Positions 32,774-42,097 of a stretch of DNA of 64,000 bases are shown here, piece by piece; position 1 is the stretch's first letter; the number at the start of each line of letters is the position of its first letter. Under the pieces are notes generated by a model that saw only the letters and a program-made list of their open reading frames with translations, searched no databases and was not told where the DNA came from. This stretch comes from Desulfobacteraceae bacterium (GTDB lineage: Bacteria; Desulfobacterota; Desulfobacteria; Desulfobacterales; JACKCP01). Both the position numbers and the translations under genes were made by a program. Location: NCBI GenBank assembly GCA_020633955.1, contig JACKCP010000006.1, forward strand, positions 102,501-166,500, read 5' to 3'.

Positions 32774-35002
32774 TTATGCTTCTATTATATAACCAATAAA
32801 ATGGGAAATGGAGCCTTTATCATCAAGAATTTTTTTAACATGATGACGAAAATCCTTTTTCTCGCCTCCATTTGTGTAAATTGATACTACCCTGTCTGCA
32901 GATGAAAGATCTGAGTTTTCAAGATCTTTAAAATCTTCCATTACAGCTGAGTAGTCTTTTATGTCCATAATATCCTTATAAAAAACCGAGCCTGACAAAA
33001 ATTCTGTATCAGAATAACCTGTAAGCTCTTCAATATTTGAGCTGGCACATTCAACAGGAAGATCATTATCATTTTTCCAGATAACATAGGCAACAGGACC
33101 GCGGTTGAAAAAATATTTCATTTCACTCAAAAATCTTTCTTCGCTTTTGTGCCTTGAAATCTCATAGGTAATGCCAACCATTCTTGCAGCATCTCCGTTT
33201 TCATTTCTCTCTATTACCTGGCCTTTATCACATACCCATACAAAAGTGCCGTCTTTTCTCATCAGTCTGTGTTCGCTTATATAATAATTTGTTTTTCCTT
33301 CAACATGGAGTTTTATTGCTTCCCTTGCAGAGTGTCTTTCATTTGGATGGATTACAGACAGAAATTCATCAAGGCTGCTTACATTTTTTTTCTCATAAAA
33401 TCCCAGGAAGTTTTTCCATGAATCTGAATATACAATTTTTCCGGAAACAGGTGAAAGCTCCCAGACTCCGGTATCTGTTATATCTATGGCTTCACAGATC
33501 ATTTTTGAAACATCAGGCTCAACAGAATTTTCATTGAACATATTTTTTATAACAAAAACAACACCAATTGATTCATTAAAATCAGATGTTATTACAGAGG
33601 CCTTCAAGGTTATCTGTATATCCCTCATTGTAAAATCAGAGGGAGAACATTCAAAAATTATTTTTTTGGTCTTCACTATTGACTCAAGTATATCATCACT
33701 GTCTCCAACATAGGGATATGATACAGCAGCCCTGAAGTTGAAAATATCCCTGATGTTTCTGCTTCCTTCATACTCAAAAGAAAAACCTGTCAGCATTTGG
33801 GCCGATATGTTTGCAGCTGTAATAAACCCGCTTATGTCAGTTATTATTACTCCGTCTTCTATTGCATCCAGTGAGGCTCTCAGGTTTCTGTCTTTTTCAA
33901 GACTCAAGTTATAATACTCATCTTTTTCAGAAATAATATCTGAAACAGTTTTGTTCATCCTGTCAGTATAGGTGTAAAGAAACATTATTATAATCATGCA
34001 GACCAGAGTTCCAAGAAAAACTTCAATAATGAAATACTTTCCTCCGGGATATGATCCGTCTATCTCTTTTACAAAATATCCCCTTGAAAATACCCTGAAT
34101 AAATCACTGTGAAAATTTGCTCTGGCCACAAGATATTTCCTGCCCTCAAGTTTAAAAAACAACAGCTCGGAATCATCTTTTTCAGCATTTTGAAATATCT
34201 TTTTTGTTATATCCCTGAAACCTGTTGAATAAATTTCTTCGTGCCTTATTTCTGAACCTTCATAGGAAACAAAAATAAACTCATAACCAAAAAGCTCTTT
34301 TAAATTGCTGACAATCGGAGTTATATCAAAAACTACATTTAAATATTGATAGACTCCCGAATCAGAAATATCCGAAGATATAATATTCAAAAGAATTTTG
34401 TCATTTTTTATGCTTATAAGAGATACTTTTTCATTTTCATTAAGTGCTGCCTGAAAATTTTTAATATCCAGATTAAGCTGTCGCTCAGGTCTTAATATCC
34501 GGTTGGTTTCATCATTAACAAATCTGACATTGTAAATTTCGGGTATATCCAGATATTCCTCAACACCAAAAAACACATAATTATTTTTTTTTAAAACAGC
34601 TGAAACATCTTGTCTAAGTTCATTCAAATCCCTTATTTTAAGAGAAACAGATTTGAGCATATAGCTTATGTCATACCTGGAAACATTAGTAATATAGTCT
34701 CTTTGCTCAAATAAATTAAAAAGATAAAAAATTGATAAAATGGCAGATAAAAAGAATACAGAAAAAAAACCTATTCTTTTTTTGGAATCAATTGCTGGAA
34801 TCACCCATGATACAGGAAAAAAACTACCAAAATTTTCATCCTTAAGATCTTCAGCATTCAAATAAACAAGCAGTGACAATGAGAGAATAAGGCAGATTGA
34901 AAAAACTGCGGTAAGGTATTTGTAATGGAAAAAAAATACCAGAAAAAATGCTGAAAAACACCCAAGACCGAGTGAAATTGCTGAAAAGGAAAATCTATTC
35001 AT
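32774..35002 (-). CDS. Membrane-anchored multi-PAS sensor protein without output domain
   Basis: 742 aa. Several N-terminal membrane helices (two pairs within about 1-100), a periplasmic loop of about 200 residues (to about 325), a further helix (FLGTLVCMIIIMFLYTYTD), then three PAS domains: ASLDAIEDGVIITDISGFI, ITDTGVWELSPVSGKIVYSDSW with its PAC (HRLMRKDGTFVWVCDKGQV), and RGPVAYVIWKNDNDLP. The protein ends after the third PAC. No kinase, GGDEF, EAL or methyl-accepting segment is present, so it must signal through a partner. Start ATG has GGGAG upstream. Last of four closely spaced minus-strand genes. Confidence 0.75.
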   Translation of the reverse strand: MNRFSFSAISLGLGCFSAFFLVFFFHYKYLTAVFSICLILSLSLLVYLNAEDLKDENFGSFFPVSWVIPAIDSKKRIGFFSVFFLSAILSIFYLFNLFEQRDYITNVSRYDISYMLKSVSLKIRDLNELRQDVSAVLKKNNYVFFGVEEYLDIPEIYNVRFVNDETNRILRPERQLNLDIKNFQAALNENEKVSLISIKNDKILLNIISSDISDSGVYQYLNVVFDITPIVSNLKELFGYEFIFVSYEGSEIRHEEIYSTGFRDITKKIFQNAEKDDSELLFFKLEGRKYLVARANFHSDLFRVFSRGYFVKEIDGSYPGGKYFIIEVFLGTLVCMIIIMFLYTYTDRMNKTVSDIISEKDEYYNLSLEKDRNLRASLDAIEDGVIITDISGFITAANISAQMLTGFSFEYEGSRNIRDIFNFRAAVSYPYVGDSDDILESIVKTKKIIFECSPSDFTMRDIQITLKASVITSDFNESIGVVFVIKNMFNENSVEPDVSKMICEAIDITDTGVWELSPVSGKIVYSDSWKNFLGFYEKKNVSSLDEFLSVIHPNERHSAREAIKLHVEGKTNYYISEHRLMRKDGTFVWVCDKGQVIERNENGDAARMVGITYEISRHKSEERFLSEMKYFFNRGPVAYVIWKNDNDLPVECASSNIEELTGYSDTEFLSGSVFYKDIMDIKDYSAVMEDFKDLENSDLSSADRVVSIYTNGGEKKDFRHHVKKILDDKGSISHFIGYIIEA

Positions 35003-35017
35003 ATTTCTCCCGAAATT

Positions 35018-35761
35018 TTAGATAAACTTTTGAGGATAATCAGTAAAAAAACCGCTTACTCCGGACTTTATAAGCTTTGCAGCCTTTTTGGGTTTATTGA
35101 CAGTATAGGGAATTACTTTCTTGCCAGTGTGCCTTTTATAGTATCTTATATGTTTTTTTGAAAGATTTACATGACCAGGATGCCATGAAAAAGCATTGAG
35201 AGACCTTGTCAGACCTACCGGAGGCCTTGGCTCCCCGGAAGTTAAAATCCCTATATTTGCAGTTTTTGATATATTCCTGATCCTTAAAAGAATTTTATGG
35301 TTAAATGAGGAAAAAATCACCTGGTCAATCATGTCCTTTTTTTCAACAAGCTCAACAATCATGGCTTCCAGAGATTTTTTATCCTCGCCTTTTTTATATA
35401 CTTCAGATTTTATTTCAATATTTAAAACAGCCCTGTTTTTTACAAGATTCAAAACATCTTCAAGCCTTGGAACTTTTGCAGAAATTTTTCCAGAACTCAA
35501 AACCACACCAGAATCAGCCCTGAAAAAAATATCCGAGTAAAAATTATCGCATATTTTTCCACGTCCTGTTGTTGTCCGGTCAAGACTGTCATCATGGATA
35601 ACAACTACTTCATTATCTTTTGTTACTCCAACATCAAGCTCAATCATTGTGCAGCCGAGATTAAGTGCTGCAATAAAGGCGGGCATGGTATTTTCAGGAA
35701 AAAGAGATGACAGCCCCCTGTGTGCAGCAAATACTGGTTCTTTCAATTGGCAGAGTTTCAT
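35018..35761 (-). CDS. Glycerophosphodiester phosphodiesterase
   Basis: 247 aa TIM-barrel enzyme that hydrolyses glycerophosphodiesters to glycerol-3-phosphate and an alcohol (EC 3.1.4.46). Motifs: AAHRGLSSLFPENTMPAF, MIELDVGVTKDNEVVVIHDDSLDRTTTGRG (catalytic His and Ca-binding acids), LNIEIKSE and the end FTDYPQKF. No signal peptide, so cytoplasmic (UgpQ-like rather than GlpQ). 12 bases after ade and 15 before the PAS gene. Confidence 0.92.
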   Translation of the reverse strand: MKLCQLKEPVFAAHRGLSSLFPENTMPAFIAALNLGCTMIELDVGVTKDNEVVVIHDDSLDRTTTGRGKICDNFYSDIFFRADSGVVLSSGKISAKVPRLEDVLNLVKNRAVLNIEIKSEVYKKGEDKKSLEAMIVELVEKKDMIDQVIFSSFNHKILLRIRNISKTANIGILTSGEPRPPVGLTRSLNAFSWHPGHVNLSKKHIRYYKRHTGKKVIPYTVNKPKKAAKLIKSGVSGFFTDYPQKFI

Positions 35762-35773
35762 TTTAAATCCGGC

Positions 35774-37453
35774 TTAATCAGTAAACAAAGATATTTTTTC
35801 AAATTTTTCAACATCAACCAGCCCAAAATCTGTCAGCTTGAGTCTGGGGATAACGGGAAGAGACAAAAAACCAAGACTTATAAAGGGATCTGTTTGCAGT
35901 GCTCCTAGTTTTTTTACAGACTCAAGAACATGGTCAAGCTCAATTTTTACCTCATCAAGAGTTTTTTCAGACATCAGTCCGGCAATGGGAAGAGGAAGAC
36001 TGGCAAGTATTTCATTGTTCTCACACACTGCAAATCCGCCTTTCATTTCAATTATTTTTTTTACTGCGGTTTTCATATCTTCATCATTTGTTCCGCAGAC
36101 AATAATATTGTGTGAGTCATGACCTACACTTGAGGCAAAGGCTCCTTTCTTTATTCCAAAACCTTTTACAAAGCCTTTTCCGGTACGCCCTTTTCCCGAA
36201 TAACGTTCAACTACACAAAGTTTTAAGATATCCCTTTCAACATCTGAAACAGCAAATCCGTTTTCTGTTTTTGGAAACTCTTCAAACCTTTCTGTAATAA
36301 CCTGGTGTTCAATAACTCCGATTATATTGATTTTTTTATTATCCATGCATGGAATTGAAAAATCCAGGCTTTTTGGATCAACATTCATTATTCCGGGACT
36401 TTCAGGCAAAGATCCGAATTTTACCGAATCTGTATATTTTCCATTCTCAAAAACCCTGATGCCTGATTTGTAAATTATGTGAGGTGTAAAATTTGATAAA
36501 TCCTTAAAAATTATCAGATCAGCTGTTTTACCCGGAGCAATGGCTCCCCTGTCAGTAAAATTAAAATGCCCGCATGGCGACAGTGTTCCCATTCTTATGG
36601 CAATACTTGGATCAAGTCCCAGTGCAACTGCATCTCTTATTATTTCACTTATATGACCGGATGAAAGATCATGGGGATGTCTGTCATCTGTACACCACAT
36701 CATTCTTTCCGATGTTTTTTCATTTATTGCGGGGAAAAGATCGTTTAAATTTCTTGCACATGTACCTTCTCTTACCATTATCTTCATTCCAAGGGAGAGC
36801 TTTTCCAGTGCTTCCTCATGGGAAACACATTCATGATCACTTGATACTCCTGCTCTTACATATGCACAAAGGTCTTTTCCACTTACAAAAGGAGCATGAC
36901 CGTCAACAGCCTTTTTGCTTTCAAGGCAGGCATTGATTTTGGCAAGAACCTTTGGATCTTCTCCAATAACTCCAGGATAATTCATAACCTCCCCAAGCCC
37001 TGCAACAGAAGGATTTTCAAAATAAGGCCTGATATCTTCAGCTTCAATAACAGCTCCGGAAGTCTCCATATTGGTTGAAGGAACGCACGAAGGGATCATG
37101 AAAAAAACATCAACAGGCAGATTTTTTGAAGACTCAATCATATAATCAATCCCCTTGGTTCCAAGAACATTTGCAATTTCATGGGGATCTGCCACAACAG
37201 TAGTTGTACCACTTTTTAAAACCGCCTTTGCAAATTCTGGGACAGAAACCATTGAACTCTCAATATGCACATGGGAATCAATAAGGCCGGGACATACAAA
37301 AAATCCTTTGCAGTCAATTTCCTCTTTTGCAGGATAATCTCCAAAGCCTTCAATTTTTCCGTTTTTCAGTGCAATATTTTTTTCTTCAATCTGATCTGTA
37401 TATACATTTACCAATTTTAAATTTTTAAGAAGCAAATCAACTTTTTCAGCCAT
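35774..37453 (-). CDS. ade: Adenine deaminase
   Basis: 559 aa, the usual AdeC length. Deaminates adenine to hypoxanthine (EC 3.5.4.2). Amidohydrolase motif PGLIDSHVHIESSM, ADPHEIANVLG, the CTDDRHPHDL motif and GAIAPGKTADLIIF, then the family C-terminal domain with SVGHDSHNI. Start ATG with AAGGTG. Lies 6 bases after the hybrid kinase gene. With mtaD and purine nucleoside phosphorylase nearby it completes a purine salvage set. Confidence 0.95.
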   Translation of the reverse strand: MAEKVDLLLKNLKLVNVYTDQIEEKNIALKNGKIEGFGDYPAKEEIDCKGFFVCPGLIDSHVHIESSMVSVPEFAKAVLKSGTTTVVADPHEIANVLGTKGIDYMIESSKNLPVDVFFMIPSCVPSTNMETSGAVIEAEDIRPYFENPSVAGLGEVMNYPGVIGEDPKVLAKINACLESKKAVDGHAPFVSGKDLCAYVRAGVSSDHECVSHEEALEKLSLGMKIMVREGTCARNLNDLFPAINEKTSERMMWCTDDRHPHDLSSGHISEIIRDAVALGLDPSIAIRMGTLSPCGHFNFTDRGAIAPGKTADLIIFKDLSNFTPHIIYKSGIRVFENGKYTDSVKFGSLPESPGIMNVDPKSLDFSIPCMDNKKINIIGVIEHQVITERFEEFPKTENGFAVSDVERDILKLCVVERYSGKGRTGKGFVKGFGIKKGAFASSVGHDSHNIIVCGTNDEDMKTAVKKIIEMKGGFAVCENNEILASLPLPIAGLMSEKTLDEVKIELDHVLESVKKLGALQTDPFISLGFLSLPVIPRLKLTDFGLVDVEKFEKISLFTD

Positions 37454-37459
37454 TTTTAA

Positions 37460-39748
37460 TCACACCTTTTTGAATAAGTTTTTTATTATGGCAGTTTTTA
37501 AAACATCAGGATTTACAGGTTTTGTGAGGTAGTCATTCATTCCGGCTTCAAGGCATCTTGTTCTGTCAGCCTTTACAGCATGGGCTGTAACAGCAATAAC
37601 AGGAACATTTTTTTTATGCTCTCCGGCTTCTCCAGCCCTGATTTTTTCTGCAGTAGTTATTCCATCCATGACAGGCATTTGAATATCCATTAAAATAAGG
37701 TCAATATCTGTGGACAAAAGAAGATCAATGCCTTTTTTTCCATCGGCTGCAAGAAAAATATTGGCGCCTTCCTTTTTTAAAATTGCTTCAAGCACCATCT
37801 GATTTATTTTGTTATCTTCTACAACGAGAATATTTTTATCTGCAATCAATTGCTCTTTTTTTTCCTTTCCATTTTCAGATATCACAGAATAATCCTTTTC
37901 AAGAGGAATCTCCACAAAAAAGCCGTTGTTATTTTCTTCGCCAGTAATAAGTTTTCCTCCAATCTTTTCCAGCATTATTCCTGCAACAGAAAAGAGAAAA
38001 TCCGATTTACCGCTGCAGTCCAGATCACGATTAAAGTTAAGTGCACTGTCAATATTATTACATGGCAGTAAAAGTTTTTTATTTTCACAGTCCTGGGGAT
38101 GGATGCTTATTTTTATAAGATCTTTTCCATCCAGATGTGCTTCACAAAAAGCATGCATAATCAGATTTTCAGGACCCCAGAATCTCAGTGCAGTCTGAAG
38201 AAGTGATCCTATGGCATTTGTCAGGGTCTTGATATCTCCAATATATGATTCTGCAATAGTGTTATCTTTATTGAAAATAATATTAAAATCCGAGGAAAAA
38301 GAATATCTTTTGCACTGCCTTTCAATCCCCCTTATCAAATCTGAAAAAATGAATCTTTCCTTTTCAACAACCATTTCTTCTGCGTAAATTTTTGAAAAGT
38401 CAAGCAGATCATTTATAAGAAAAGTCATATGATCGAGACTGGCCTTAATCATAAGAGCCTTTTTTCTGTCTTCTTCCAGAAGTGTGTCTGATCCAATCAG
38501 CATATGAGTAAATCCGGTCATTCCATTCAAAGGAGTTCTTAATTCATGGTTTATGTTCTCAAGAAAAAAAGATTTAAGCCTGTCTGCCTTTTCAAGCTCC
38601 TTTTCAATTTTATGCCTTTTAGTAACATCCCTTGCAATACCAAGATAACCAGAGAGTTTTCCCCTGGAGGAAAATTTTTTGGTTACAGAGGCTTCAATAT
38701 GCTTTATGGTTCTTTCTTTGTTTAAACAGATTATTCTAAAGTTAATTCTCAATGTTGTTTTTTTGGACTCACAAAACTTTTCCATTCCAGACCTTACAGC
38801 TGCTGAACTTTCTTCGTCCAAAAAATCAAATAACGACTTGTCTTTGATATTGCTGTAATCGGTTTCAAGAATATTTGACAAACCCGGGTTAAGAAGAATA
38901 ATTTTGCCGCTTTTATTTATTTCAAAACATGCATCATCAATACTTGCAATAAGATTCAGATAATCATTGCTCTTATTTTTAAGTTCCTTTTCAATTGCTT
39001 TTTTTTCTTCATAAAAAGTTCTGAGCTTGATATTTTTCTCAATCAGATCTGATCTTGTTTTTTTTACTGCTGACTCAAGATTCTTATTCAGCGAGCCTAT
39101 CCTGAATTTTTCCTTTTCAAGTCTTCGCTTGAAGAAAAAATCCTTTTTCTCATAAAGCTCAAACACAAACGCAAGATATGCACCTAAAACATTTGCTACA
39201 AGCAGGTATACATTTACATAGATATAATCACTTGAAGTGAATGTACTGTGAACAGCTGCAGAACTGTCTATCCTGAATATAAAATCCGAAAGGTTAAATA
39301 CCACTGCAATCCCCGCACCAGACAAAAAAGACCAGGGAAGCAGAATTTTCAGGGTATAATTCATAAAAACAATAAGTATAAGTCCTGTTAAAAAATAATA
39401 TTTTGCTGAGTCATCACAAAATTTTATTAGAACAATAACACCTGAACCAGCAGCAATGATTCCCAGAGAAAAGAGAAACCCGGCTAATTTTTCATAAATT
39501 TTAAAAAAGCTGCAGGCTATTATTATAAATGCCAGGGGTGCAACAATTCCAAGGCGAATGACATATATGTATTTGGCAAGATATGGGTTTTCCTTTGCAT
39601 GAAAATAACCAAGTCCAATATAAATTAAAATTGCAATAAAAATCAACACTCTCTGATACCAGAGGTTTTTCATCACATAATTTCTTTTAAATTCCCGGCT
39701 TTCTTCAAACGATGGAGAATAAAAATCTGTTTTCAAAACTTTTTCCAA
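37460..39748 (-). CDS. Hybrid sensor histidine kinase with degenerate ATPase domain
   Basis: 762 aa. Five or six membrane helices (about 33-200), coiled coil (205-265), PAS/PAC (about 265-380), HisKA with His401 in NINHELRTPLNG, a catalytic domain (about 465-617), then a receiver (638-760) with Asp688 in LILMDIQMPVMDG and Lys743. The HisKA and receiver look intact, but the ATPase lacks recognisable boxes: the N box reads GSLLQTALRFW without the key Asn, and no DxGxG or GxGLGL motif is found although EKIGGKLITGE and FFVEIPL mark the expected end. The start is TTG at 39748 with no clear ribosome site; ATG at 39673 is an alternative. First of the four-gene unit to the PAS protein. Confidence 0.85.
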   Translation of the reverse strand: MEKVLKTDFYSPSFEESREFKRNYVMKNLWYQRVLIFIAILIYIGLGYFHAKENPYLAKYIYVIRLGIVAPLAFIIIACSFFKIYEKLAGFLFSLGIIAAGSGVIVLIKFCDDSAKYYFLTGLILIVFMNYTLKILLPWSFLSGAGIAVVFNLSDFIFRIDSSAAVHSTFTSSDYIYVNVYLLVANVLGAYLAFVFELYEKKDFFFKRRLEKEKFRIGSLNKNLESAVKKTRSDLIEKNIKLRTFYEEKKAIEKELKNKSNDYLNLIASIDDACFEINKSGKIILLNPGLSNILETDYSNIKDKSLFDFLDEESSAAVRSGMEKFCESKKTTLRINFRIICLNKERTIKHIEASVTKKFSSRGKLSGYLGIARDVTKRHKIEKELEKADRLKSFFLENINHELRTPLNGMTGFTHMLIGSDTLLEEDRKKALMIKASLDHMTFLINDLLDFSKIYAEEMVVEKERFIFSDLIRGIERQCKRYSFSSDFNIIFNKDNTIAESYIGDIKTLTNAIGSLLQTALRFWGPENLIMHAFCEAHLDGKDLIKISIHPQDCENKKLLLPCNNIDSALNFNRDLDCSGKSDFLFSVAGIMLEKIGGKLITGEENNNGFFVEIPLEKDYSVISENGKEKKEQLIADKNILVVEDNKINQMVLEAILKKEGANIFLAADGKKGIDLLLSTDIDLILMDIQMPVMDGITTAEKIRAGEAGEHKKNVPVIAVTAHAVKADRTRCLEAGMNDYLTKPVNPDVLKTAIIKNLFKKV

Positions 39749-39865
39749 TTTTAATTGTTAAAATTTCCTGACCAGGCCAAAGGAACCATTAAAAAAACAG
39801 AGGACCGATAAAGTTTAAAAATCAGAGTGCTGAAAGAATATATTGGATTTTTTGGAAATCCAGCA

Positions 39866-39917
39866 GAGTTTCATATTTTAAAACATGAAAAAATTTTCTT
39901 TTCCAAATATGAAACTC
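39866..39917. repeat. 13-bp inverted repeat in the mtaD-kinase gap
   Basis: GAGTTTCATATTT (39866-39878) and AAATATGAAACTC (39905-39917) are perfect complements, 26 bases apart. No T run follows on the plus strand. On the minus strand it lies between the end of mtaD and the kinase start, so it may be a transcript-end hairpin or a regulator site. Confidence 0.6.
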
Positions 39918-39964
39918 ACAATTTAAGCTGAATTATATATCAAAGATAATCTATGGTAAATTTT

Positions 39965-41281
39965 TTATTGAGTTTTAATAATTTTTTTTTCAAATTTTGA
40001 AATAATTTTATTAACATTTCTTATTGCTGAAACTGTATCCGAATGAACTATATTACCTTGTGAAACCATTTTTTTCCCTTTTACATATACATCTCCAACC
40101 TCTCTTCTTGAGGCTGCATAAACTATATGAGATTCAGGGGAATAAAGAGGATTAAGCCCCGGGAGATTATGGTTCAGTACAAGAAGGTCTGCATCCTTTC
40201 CAATTTCCAGTGAACCTGTTTCATTTTCTATGCCAAGTGCCCTTGCAGAATCAATCGTTGCCATACGCAAAGCCTGCCTTGCAGAAACAACAGTTGGATC
40301 AAGCTTGTTTACCTTGTGAAGTTTTGCTGCAGTATCCATTTCGCTTAAAAGACACAGATCATTATTACTTGCAGCACCGTCTGTTCCAAGTGCAATGCAT
40401 ATACCTTTTTCAAGCATTTCAGGAACAGGTGATATTCCTGAAGCAAGTTTCATATTGCTTTCAGGGTTATGAGAAACCTTGACATTGTTTTTTCTGAACA
40501 GCTCAATTTCTTCATTATCCATTACAACACAATGAACAGCCAGAAGATTTTTGTTTAAAAGCCCCAGACTGTCAAGATATCTGATTGGTGTTTTACCTGT
40601 CTTTTCTTTAATCTGTGCGACTTCTGAGGCTGTTTCCGAAACATGAATCATTAAGGGAATATTATATTTCATAGAAATTTCACCTGAACGGAGAAGATAT
40701 TTTTCGTCCAGAAGATATGCAGAATGCGGGGCAACACATATTTTTACCAGGGGATGATTTTTATATTTTGAGCAGAGAGCTTCAGTTATTTCAAGTGCGT
40801 GTTCAGGAGCAGCAGCACTTGGAGTAGGGAAATTCAGGATTCCCTCCCCGGCTATAATTTTAATCCCAGCATCAACAGCAGCTTTTGCAGCTTCTTCCTC
40901 AAAAAAATACATATCAGCAAAACATGTGGTTCCGGCTTTAAGCATTTCAAGGCATGCAAGAAAAGTCCCGGCATAAACGTCTCCGCCCACAAGGGAGCCT
41001 TCTGCAGGAGCTATGTCAGCCAGCCATTCCATTAATGGCAGATCATCTGAATATCCTCTCAAAAGGGTCATGGCTGCGTGGGTATGGGAATTGATAAGAC
41101 CCGGCATTATTATTGAACGGTTAAGAGATTCTTTCTTGTCTGCCTCAATATCAAGATTTTCCCCTATTGCAATAATTTTACCGTCTTTTACCGCTATATC
41201 ACCATTATGGATTATGGTATTATTCTGGTCTGCTGTAACAACTATTCCGTTGGTAAGTAAAAGATCCGCTCTCTGATTCAT
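39965..41281 (-). CDS. mtaD: 5-methylthioadenosine / S-adenosylhomocysteine deaminase
   Basis: 438 aa amidohydrolase that deaminates MTA and SAH to their inosine forms (EC 3.5.4.31/28). Metal site motifs PGLINSHTHAAMTLLRG, the LMEWLADIAPAEG segment, CVAPHSAYL, MIHVSETASEV, LAVHCVVMDNEE, VSHNPESNMKLASG and LGTDGAASNNDL are all present. It follows the purine nucleoside phosphorylase gene by 3 bases, consistent with MTA and SAH being salvaged by deamination first and phosphorolysis next. Confidence 0.92.
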   Translation of the reverse strand: MNQRADLLLTNGIVVTADQNNTIIHNGDIAVKDGKIIAIGENLDIEADKKESLNRSIIMPGLINSHTHAAMTLLRGYSDDLPLMEWLADIAPAEGSLVGGDVYAGTFLACLEMLKAGTTCFADMYFFEEEAAKAAVDAGIKIIAGEGILNFPTPSAAAPEHALEITEALCSKYKNHPLVKICVAPHSAYLLDEKYLLRSGEISMKYNIPLMIHVSETASEVAQIKEKTGKTPIRYLDSLGLLNKNLLAVHCVVMDNEEIELFRKNNVKVSHNPESNMKLASGISPVPEMLEKGICIALGTDGAASNNDLCLLSEMDTAAKLHKVNKLDPTVVSARQALRMATIDSARALGIENETGSLEIGKDADLLVLNHNLPGLNPLYSPESHIVYAASRREVGDVYVKGKKMVSQGNIVHSDTVSAIRNVNKIISKFEKKIIKTQ

Positions 41282-41284
41282 AAA

Positions 41285-42097
41285 TTACAACTTTCTCATT
41301 ATAATTTTTAAAACATTTTCAAGTTTTTCCGCCGAACTTCCCGCAACTTCAATTATATCTTCAAGCCTTGCCTCTTCAGGTTCATCAGGGTTGTTTATAT
41401 TTGTTATTACAGAGATTCCAAGAATACGCATTCCAGCATGTTTTGCAGTTATAACTTCGCATACAGTAGACAGGCCGACAGCATCTGCACCTATTGTTCT
41501 TAAAAACCTGTTTTCTGCCGGGGTTTCAAGTGAAGGTCCCTTAAGTCCTGCATAAACACCTTTCTGAACATAAACCCCAAGCTCTTCACCAGCATCAAAT
41601 ACAAGCTGTCTCAGTTCAAGGTCATAGGTGCGGCTCATATCAGGAAACCGCTGACCAAGATTTTCGTCATTAACTCCCACAAGGGGATTTTCACCCGTAA
41701 GATTTATATGATCTTCAATAACCATCAAATCCCCCGGCTTAAAGCTGAGGTTTAATCCTCCCGCAGAATTTGTGACAATAAGATTTTTTACGCCAAGCAC
41801 CTGCATAAGTCGCACCGGGAAAGAAACCTGATCCGCTGTATAGCCTTCATAAAGATGAAAGCGCCCTTTCATGGCAATCACTTTTTTACCTGAAATTTCT
41901 CCAAGAATCATTTCTCCGGCATGGCTTTCAACCGTTGAAATTGGGAAATGTGGAATTTCAGAATATGGAACAGATTCAATAATCTTCATAAAATCAACAG
42001 AACTGCCAAGCCCTGTCCCAAGAAAAATACCTGTTTCAGCTTCGGCAAAAATATCTTCAACAAACTCGGCTGCTTTTAAAGCTCTGCTATAAATCAT
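41285..42097 (-). CDS. Purine-nucleoside phosphorylase (trimeric class)
   Basis: 270 aa. Phosphorolysis of inosine/guanosine-type nucleosides, here possibly also of methylthioinosine. Motifs: LGTGLGSSVDF (phosphate site), VESHAGEMILGEISGK, GRFHLYEGY, VTNSAGGLNLSFKPGDLMVIEDHINLTGENP, and the base pocket GLSTVCEVITAKHAG. Start ATG overlaps the dapF end by 11 bases, with AAAGGA inside dapF, so they are translationally linked. Confidence 0.93.
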   Translation of the reverse strand: MIYSRALKAAEFVEDIFAEAETGIFLGTGLGSSVDFMKIIESVPYSEIPHFPISTVESHAGEMILGEISGKKVIAMKGRFHLYEGYTADQVSFPVRLMQVLGVKNLIVTNSAGGLNLSFKPGDLMVIEDHINLTGENPLVGVNDENLGQRFPDMSRTYDLELRQLVFDAGEELGVYVQKGVYAGLKGPSLETPAENRFLRTIGADAVGLSTVCEVITAKHAGMRILGISVITNINNPDEPEEARLEDIIEVAGSSAEKLENVLKIIMRKL

